This document shows, in pieces, positions 58,605 to 64,000 of a DNA stretch of 64,000 bases. Every line of letters starts with the position of its first letter. Within the stretch, counting starts at the first letter, position 1. The DNA is taken from assembly GCF_005222815.1 (NCBI RefSeq), contig NZ_STGB01000002.1:1-64000 (forward strand). Direction: 5' to 3'. The DNA comes from Roseomonas sp. AR75. Its GTDB lineage: Bacteria > Pseudomonadota > Alphaproteobacteria > Acetobacterales > Acetobacteraceae. The notes under the pieces were generated by a model, which saw only the letters and a list, made by a program, of their open reading frames with translations, ran no database searches and was not told the DNA's origin. A program made the translations under genes and the position numbers.

Positions 58605-61600
58605 TCAACCGGCGAGTCCGACATCGCGACCCGCACTTCGCGGCCAGCGGATCTGGGACGCCGGCAGGGTCAGCGTGCAGGCTAGTCCCTCGGGCGGCCA
58701 GTCGAACCGGACGCGGCCGCCGAGCTGGCGCTCCACCGTGTTGCGGATGACGGAGCTGCCGAAGCCGCGTCGCTCCGGCGGGCCGTCCAGCCTCGGCCCG
58801 CCTGCCTCGGTCCAGCGCAGCAGCAGGCCGCCATCGTCAGCAGCCTCCCAGGCAATCATCACCTGGCCTACGGGGGTGGCGAGCGCGCCGTATTTCGCCG
58901 CATTGGTCGCGAGTTCATGCAGCGCCATCGCCAGCGGCTGCGCCGCGCCGGGGGCGAGCGCGGCGGCGGGGCCGGCGATCGCGACGCGTTCCACGCCTTC
59001 CTGCGTTGCGCTGCGATGCGGCGCGACCTCGGCCTCCACCAGCTCGCGCAGCTCGGCGCTGCCCCAGCCCTCGCGCGCCAGCAGCGTGTGCGCGCGCGCC
59101 ATGGAGGCGATCCGGCCGGTGACGGCGGCGCGGAACTGCTCGGGATCGCTGTGCCGGGTCAGGCCGACGATCGCCTGCACCACGGCCAGCGCGTTCTTCG
59201 CGCGGTGGTCCACCTCGCGCGCCAGCAGCAGCAGGCGCTCCTCGGCGCGGCGGCGTTCCGTCACGTCGTAGTTCACGCCGCGGATCACCGCTGGCCGTCC
59301 CGTCTCGTCGCGCACCACCTCGCCGCGGGTGGAGAGCCAGCGGACCTCGCCGGTGTCGGCGCGCCGGATGCGGAACTCGAAGGAGAAATGCGCCTGGGCC
59401 GGGTCGGAGCGCATGGCATCGCGCCGCGCATGGTGGATCGCCCGGTCGTCGGGATGCAGCAGCGCGAGGTGCTCGGTTTCGTGCATCCACGGGCTGCGAT
59501 CCCCGGGATCGATCCCGTAGAGGCGGAACATCGTCGCCGACCAATGCGCATAGGGGCTCGGCAGCATGCGTTCGAAGATGCCGATCTCGGCCGCCTCCTG
59601 CGCCAGGCGGAAGCGCGCCTCGCTTTCGGCCAGCGCGGCCTCCGCCTCGCGGCGCTTGGTGACGTCGCTGCCGGACGGGATCAGGTGCGTGACGCGCCCC
59701 TCCGCGTCGCGCAGCGGGGCGATCTGGAAATCGAGCGTCCAGCGCAGGTCGCCCGCCATCCGCGCCTCGACATCGTAGCGCACGGCCTCGCCGGCCGCGG
59801 CCCGGCGGCACAGCTCGCGCAGCCGCGCCTGCACGGCGGCATCGTAGGACCACCAGGGGCAGTCCCAGAAGGGCTTGCCGCGCACATCCGCAAGCGTGAG
59901 GCCCGCCGCCTCCAGCGGCGCGCGGTTGACTTCCAGCAGCGTGCCGGAGGGCGACAGCACCGCGACGAAGACGAAGAGGTTGTCCAGCACGCGGCGCAGA
60001 TGCGCCTCGCTCTCGCGCAGCGCCGCCTGCGCTGCGCGCTGCTCGGTGACATCGGTATGGGTGCCGAACCACAGCGCGATCCGACCTTCCCCGTCGAGCA
60101 CCGGCATCGCGCGGGAGAGGAACCAGCGATAGCCGCCATCCTTGCCGCGCAGGGGAAAGGTGTCCTCCCACGGATGCCCGCCTTCCCAGGCGCGCGCCAG
60201 CCGCGCGGTGACGTGCTCGACATGCTCGGGATGGTGCACGCGGCGCCAACCCTGCCCTTCCACCTCGGCGAGGGTGGTGCCGGTGTAGTCGAACCAGCGC
60301 CGGTTGAACCAGAAGATCCAGCCATCCGGCCGCGCCATCCAGGCGAGCTGGGGAATGTTGTCGGCCATGGCGCGGAAGCGCGCCTCGCTCTCCGCGATGC
60401 GGGAGGCGGCCTCGCGTTCCTGCGTGACGTCGCGGAAGAAGATGACGATCCCGCCATCCTCGCGCGCATGGCTCTCGGCGCGGAAGCGGCGGCCGAGCGC
60501 GGGCCAGGCGGCCTCCACCACGGCAGGCAGGCGCTGTTCCATGGTGCGGCGATAGGCGCCGGCGAAGGCAGTGCCGGCCGCTTCCGGAAAGGCGTCCCAG
60601 AAGACCAGGCCGCGGAGTTCGCGCCCTGCGGCCAGCGCCGCGGCGGCGCGGCGATTGACGAAGCTGATGCGCCAGCTTGCATCGACCGCGATCACGCCAT
60701 CCCCCGTCGCCTCAAGCACGGCGGCAAGCTGGCGCTCGCCGGCCTCGGCCGCCAGCCGGATGCGGCCGCCGCGGGCCAGTGCGGTGGCGACCGCGCCGGC
60801 GAGCGCCACCACCACCGCCGCAGCCAGGCCGAAGAGCAGCGCGTTGCGCAGCAGCCGGCCATGGAACGGCGCGAGGGCGGCACTGCGCGGCATGCCCGCC
60901 GCGGCCATCAGCGGCCCGGAGAGCCGCCAGGCAACGAGGTATTCCGCGCCGCCGGGGCCAGTCCAGCCGAAGCGCCCTTCGCGCATCTGCCCGGAGGCGG
61001 CGATGCGCAGCACCTCCGCCGGCGGCATCAAGGCCACATCGAGCGGCAGGCCCTGCGCATCGGCCGTGCGGGGCAGGGGCGAGACCATCAGCGGCGCGCC
61101 ATCGGGCATGCGGAACAGGGCCACACGGCCGCCGGCGCCGAGGCCAAGGCCGCGCTGGAAGCGCAGGAACTCGTCGGCCCGGAGCGCGGCGAGCACCAGG
61201 CCGACCATGTAGCCCTCGGTGTCGCGCACCGGGCGGAGGAAGGCAAAGGACCAGGACGGCGTCATGCGATCCAGCCGCAAGGGTGCCAGTGCGCTGTCCG
61301 CCCGGTCCGGCAGCGCCGGATCCTCACGCGGGAAGACGCGGATCGGCGGCGGCTCGGGATCCTGGCTGCTGGACGCGACGACACCATCCGGCCCGAGCAC
61401 CTGCAGCGCGCCGATCTGCGGGAGGTCCCGCAGCATGGCCGCGAGTTCGGGCTGGCCGCTGCCGCGGAAGGCGCGCGGCCCCTCGCGCCGGATGGTCGCA
61501 CCGACGCGGTCGGTGACCATCCGGGCCGCACCGATGCTGCGCCCGGCATGCTCGGCGGCGCCCAGCGCCGCGCGATCCACCGCCGCCCAGCCATCCTCCA

Positions 61601-61790
61601 GCGTGGCCTCGTAGTCGTGCCAGGTGATCGAGACGAAGGCCGAGCCGAGCAGAAGGAGGACGGCGGCGAGGAGGACGGCAAGGCGGCCGCCGGCAGGGCC
61701 CAGCTCGGCGGACCGGCCGGCCGGCGACACCGGCTTCGCGGTGAGATCGGCAGGGGCTCGGCGCTCGGCCGCGGTCCCGGTATCCGGCAT
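58605..61790 (-). CDS. Cache/PAS multi-sensor HWE histidine kinase
   Basis: A 1061-residue membrane kinase. Helix 1 (about 32-52) and helix 2 (about 315-335) bracket a periplasmic Cache-like sensor domain. Then come four PAS/PAC units (about 345-455, 465-590, 592-715, 720-845), several with the W-R/R-DG-RW... PAC endings such as HTDVTEQRAAQ. The kinase core has EVDHRAKNALAVVQ with His862 as phosphorylation site, LHELATNAAKYGAL (N box) and RWTEAGG, the W-E pair of the HWE family, then GFGSSVIRNTVERQLGG. No response regulator is adjacent, so it is an orphan kinase. Confidence 0.88.
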   Translation of the reverse strand: MPDTGTAAERRAPADLTAKPVSPAGRSAELGPAGGRLAVLLAAVLLLLGSAFVSITWHDYEATLEDGWAAVDRAALGAAEHAGRSIGAARMVTDRVGATIRREGPRAFRGSGQPELAAMLRDLPQIGALQVLGPDGVVASSSQDPEPPPIRVFPREDPALPDRADSALAPLRLDRMTPSWSFAFLRPVRDTEGYMVGLVLAALRADEFLRFQRGLGLGAGGRVALFRMPDGAPLMVSPLPRTADAQGLPLDVALMPPAEVLRIAASGQMREGRFGWTGPGGAEYLVAWRLSGPLMAAAGMPRSAALAPFHGRLLRNALLFGLAAAVVVALAGAVATALARGGRIRLAAEAGERQLAAVLEATGDGVIAVDASWRISFVNRRAAAALAAGRELRGLVFWDAFPEAAGTAFAGAYRRTMEQRLPAVVEAAWPALGRRFRAESHAREDGGIVIFFRDVTQEREAASRIAESEARFRAMADNIPQLAWMARPDGWIFWFNRRWFDYTGTTLAEVEGQGWRRVHHPEHVEHVTARLARAWEGGHPWEDTFPLRGKDGGYRWFLSRAMPVLDGEGRIALWFGTHTDVTEQRAAQAALRESEAHLRRVLDNLFVFVAVLSPSGTLLEVNRAPLEAAGLTLADVRGKPFWDCPWWSYDAAVQARLRELCRRAAAGEAVRYDVEARMAGDLRWTLDFQIAPLRDAEGRVTHLIPSGSDVTKRREAEAALAESEARFRLAQEAAEIGIFERMLPSPYAHWSATMFRLYGIDPGDRSPWMHETEHLALLHPDDRAIHHARRDAMRSDPAQAHFSFEFRIRRADTGEVRWLSTRGEVVRDETGRPAVIRGVNYDVTERRRAEERLLLLAREVDHRAKNALAVVQAIVGLTRHSDPEQFRAAVTGRIASMARAHTLLAREGWGSAELRELVEAEVAPHRSATQEGVERVAIAGPAAALAPGAAQPLAMALHELATNAAKYGALATPVGQVMIAWEAADDGGLLLRWTEAGGPRLDGPPERRGFGSSVIRNTVERQLGGRVRFDWPPEGLACTLTLPASQIRWPRSAGRDVGLAG

Positions 61791-61956
61791 GGCTCCGTTC
61801 CGACGCGGCGGGGTCGGGCGGCGGCCCCGCGGCCGCTGCCGTCAACCCGTCCCTCACGTCATGCACGCGCCGCGCGTGGGACGCAATTGGATACGATCGT
61901 GAGTACAAGAAAAGGGCGCCGGCCAATGCCGGCGCCCCGCTCCTAGCCTGCGCGGT

Positions 61957-62754
61957 TCAGCCCGCGTTGGCGACGGCGCGCTTCGCCATCACGCTGACGA
62001 GATGGGCGCGGTATTCGGCGCTGCCATGGATGTCGCCATTCATCATGCCCGCGTCCATCTTCACACCGGCGACCGCATCGGGCGACCAGTTGGCGCCGAG
62101 GGCCTTCTCCATCTCGGAGGCGCGGAAGGCGCCGTTCGCGCCGGCCCCGTTGACGCCGACGCGCACGCCCGCCGGCCCCTTGGCGACGAAGACACCGGCC
62201 ATCGAATAGCGGCTGGCCGGATTCTTCATCTTCGCGTAGCCCGCCTTCTCCGGAACCGGGATGTGGATGGCGGTCACGATCTCACCGGCTTCCAGCGCGG
62301 TGGCGAACATGCCCTGGAAGAAGTCGTCGGCGCTGATCTTGCGCTTGCTGGTCTGGATCGTCGCGCCCAGCGCGAGCAGCGCCGCGGGATAGTCGGCCGA
62401 GGGATCGTTGTTCGCGACGGAGCCGCCCATGGTGCCGCGGTTGCGCACCTGGGTGTCGCCGATGGTGCTGGCCATCCAGGCAAGCGCGGGAATGGCGGCC
62501 TTGATGTCCGCGCTGGTCGCGACCTCGTAGTGCTTCGTCAGCGCGCCGATGACGATGGTGTTCCCGTCCCGCTTCACGCCGCGCAATTCGCTGATGCCGG
62601 AGAGGTCCACCACAGCGGTCGGCTTGTTCAGCCGCAGCTTCAGCGCCGGCAGCAGGGTCATGCCGCCGGAGATCGCGCGCGCATCGGGATCCGCCGCAAG
62701 GATCTTGGCGGCATCGGCCAGGGAGGACGGCTTGTGGTAGGCGAAATCATACAT
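61957..62754 (-). CDS. FAD-binding medium subunit of a molybdenum hydroxylase (CoxM-like)
   Basis: A 265-residue FAD-domain protein of the xanthine dehydrogenase family. It has AISGGMTLLPALKLRLNKP (FAD contact, about 28-46), ELRGVKRDGNTIVIGALTKH and STIGDTQVRNRGTMGGSVANNDPSADYPAALLALGA, the TxGGxxxxxDP-type flavin motif. It transfers electrons between the 2Fe-2S subunit and FAD. It lies 14 bases after the large subunit gene. The exact substrate (CO, purine or aldehyde) is undecided; no small subunit gene lies downstream. Confidence 0.87.
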   Translation of the reverse strand: MYDFAYHKPSSLADAAKILAADPDARAISGGMTLLPALKLRLNKPTAVVDLSGISELRGVKRDGNTIVIGALTKHYEVATSADIKAAIPALAWMASTIGDTQVRNRGTMGGSVANNDPSADYPAALLALGATIQTSKRKISADDFFQGMFATALEAGEIVTAIHIPVPEKAGYAKMKNPASRYSMAGVFVAKGPAGVRVGVNGAGANGAFRASEMEKALGANWSPDAVAGVKMDAGMMNGDIHGSAEYRAHLVSVMAKRAVANAG

Positions 62755-62768
62755 GGGCTCGGTCCCCT

Positions 62769-64000
62769 CTAGGCCGCCTTGCGGCCGCCATTGATGATGT
62801 TCCAGATCTTCGCCGGCGTCGCCGGCATCTCGATGTGCTTCACGCCATACTCCTTCAGCGCGTCCACCACCGCGTTGATCACCGCGGGCGGCGAGCCGAT
62901 GGCGCCGACCTCGCCGCAACCCTTCACGCCGAGCGGATTGTGCGTGCAGAGCGTGGTGTGCGTGGCCACCGACACGGGTGCGAGATCGTCCGCGCGCGGC
63001 ATGGTATAGTCCATCATGGAGCCGCTGATGAGCTGGCCGTCCGCGTCGTAGACCGCGCTCTCCAGCAGCGCCTGGCCGATGCCCTGTGCGACGCCGCCCT
63101 GCACCTGGCCCTCGACGATCATCGGGTTGATCACCCGGCCGACATCGTCCACGGCGGTGAAGTTCACCATCGAGACCTTGCCCGTCTCGGTGTCGATCTC
63201 GACCTCGGCGATGTGGCAGCCGCCGGGATAGGTGAAGTTCTTCGGGTCGTAGAAGGCTGTCTCCTCGAGACCGGGCTCGATCTCCTCGATCGGGTAGTTG
63301 TGCGGGACATAGGCGGCGAGGCTGATGTCGGTCAGCGTCTTCGTCTTGTCCGTGCCGGCGACGCGGAAGGTGCCGCGGTCGAACTCCACATCCTCGACGC
63401 TGGCTTCCATGAGGTGGGCGGCGATGCGCTTGCCTTTGGCGATGATCTTGTCCATCGCCTTGAACATCGCGGACCCGCCGACGGCCAGGCTTCGGCTGCC
63501 ATAGGTGCCCATGCCGAAGGGCACTTTCGCCGTATCGCCATGCACGATGTCCACATTGGCGATGGGCACGCCGAGCCGGTCGGCGACGAGCTGCGCGAGC
63601 GTCGTCTCATGCCCCTGGCCGTGGCTGTGCGTGCCGGTGAGCACCGTCACGCTGCCCGTCGGATGCACGCGGATCGTGCCGACCTCATAGAGGCCCGCCC
63701 GCGCGCCGAGGCTGCCCACCACCGCCGACGGCGCGATGCCGCAGGCTTCGAGATAGGTGGAGATGCCGATGCCGCGCAGCTTCCCCTTGGCCTTCGCCGC
63801 GGCGCGCCGCGCTTCGAAGCCCTTCCAGTCCGCGGCTTCCAGTGCGGCGTCGAGCGTCGCGAAGTAGTTGCCGCTGTCGTACTGCAGCGCGACCGGCGTC
63901 TGGTAGGGGAAGGCGTCCACCGGGATGAAGTTCTTGCGGCGGAACTCGACGCGATCCATGCCGATCTCGGCCGCGGCGACATCCATCAGGCGCTCGAGCA
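62769..64000 (-). CDS. Large molybdopterin subunit of a molybdenum hydroxylase (CoxL-like), partial
   Basis: The gene runs off the right edge of the window; only the C-terminal 410 residues are present. They have the family motifs [39 protein letters not shown], and [21 protein letters not shown], where the final part includes the catalytic glutamate (GEVGAIG). The active-site loop that would tell CO dehydrogenase (AYxCSFR) from other members lies in the missing N-terminal half. It precedes the CoxM-like gene. The order (large, then medium) differs from the usual coxMSL. Confidence 0.88.
   Translation of the reverse strand, partial: LERLMDVAAAEIGMDRVEFRRKNFIPVDAFPYQTPVALQYDSGNYFATLDAALEAADWKGFEARRAAAKAKGKLRGIGISTYLEACGIAPSAVVGSLGARAGLYEVGTIRVHPTGSVTVLTGTHSHGQGHETTLAQLVADRLGVPIANVDIVHGDTAKVPFGMGTYGSRSLAVGGSAMFKAMDKIIAKGKRIAAHLMEASVEDVEFDRGTFRVAGTDKTKTLTDISLAAYVPHNYPIEEIEPGLEETAFYDPKNFTYPGGCHIAEVEIDTETGKVSMVNFTAVDDVGRVINPMIVEGQVQGGVAQGIGQALLESAVYDADGQLISGSMMDYTMPRADDLAPVSVATHTTLCTHNPLGVKGCGEVGAIGSPPAVINAVVDALKEYGVKHIEMPATPAKIWNIINGGRKAA

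Noticed and set aside
58917-61946. Plus-strand frame of 1009 codons opposite the sensor kinase
   Set aside because: It is the shadow of a clear multi-domain kinase and has no recognisable motif.

Overview
The window is a very GC-rich, gene-dense chromosomal segment of a free-living aerobic alphaproteobacterium. An Acetobacteraceae (Roseomonas-like) host is the best inference. The reasons are the LexA operator of the alphaproteobacterial type (GAAC-N7-GAAC), an imuA-imuB-dnaE2 mutagenesis cassette, a minCDE operon, several orphan Bug/TctC solute-binding proteins, PEP-CTERM proteins, a DUF1127 protein and an HWE-type sensor kinase. No phage, insertion sequence, CRISPR array, tRNA or rRNA was seen. 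Family names come from recognising motifs by eye; no database search was run. Layout: 1-0.4 kb holds a candidate structured RNA (possibly 6S). 0.4-8 kb carries a solitary DNA methyltransferase, a rhodanese, a periplasmic 58-residue-repeat protein, a DUF882 peptidase, a nuclease-like protein, a LysR regulator divergent from a DUF1127 gene, RlpA and a lipoprotein serine protease. 8.0-14.1 kb is the SOS mutasome operon with its LexA box. 14.1-20.6 kb has two PEP-CTERM proteins, an iron-box-preceded small protein, an MFS pump, an L,D-transpeptidase/DUF882 pair and an SDR. 20.7-32.9 kb is catabolic: PEP mutase/isocitrate lyase family, haloacid dehalogenase, methyltransferase, Uma2, Bug protein, DUF1028, a third PEP-CTERM protein, MFS, Gfo/Idh oxidoreductase, PobA, SDR and tartrate/D-malate dehydrogenase. 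33.0-35.0 kb is minCDE. 35.1-44.1 kb has three Bug proteins, an unexported NMT1-like protein with a thioesterase, a hydroxyacid dehydrogenase with an HGGYW hydrolase, and a rhamnonate-dehydratase-like enolase. 44.1-49.1 kb has an M20 amidohydrolase and an SDR/3-hydroxyacyl-CoA dehydrogenase/TPP-enzyme run. 49.2-51.2 kb is a urate-oxidation operon (uraH, a small membrane protein, puuD). 51.3-58.6 kb has an FAD hydroxylase, a Bug protein, a large secreted protein of unknown function, an M20 carbamoylase, serA and a cytochrome c. 58.6-64.0 kb has a Cache/PAS/HWE kinase and a CoxM/CoxL-type molybdenum hydroxylase that runs off the end. The most unusual feature is a set of dispersed GC-rich palindromes, in two families (A, built on CCCTCCCCCGC/GCGGGGGAGGG; B, built on CCCTCTCCCCCC/GGGGGGAGAGGG). 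Most lie between genes, and one copy ends in a T-run and looks like the minCDE terminator. Several sit in frame inside imuB and dnaE2 and lengthen those proteins. imuB also carries an array of five perfect hairpins near its 5' end, translated as about 60 extra residues. The SOS polymerase genes therefore appear to have tolerated repeated palindrome insertion without losing their reading frames. Most of the remaining genes encode uptake and oxidative breakdown of organic acids, aromatics, purines and amides, typical of a soil or water heterotroph.
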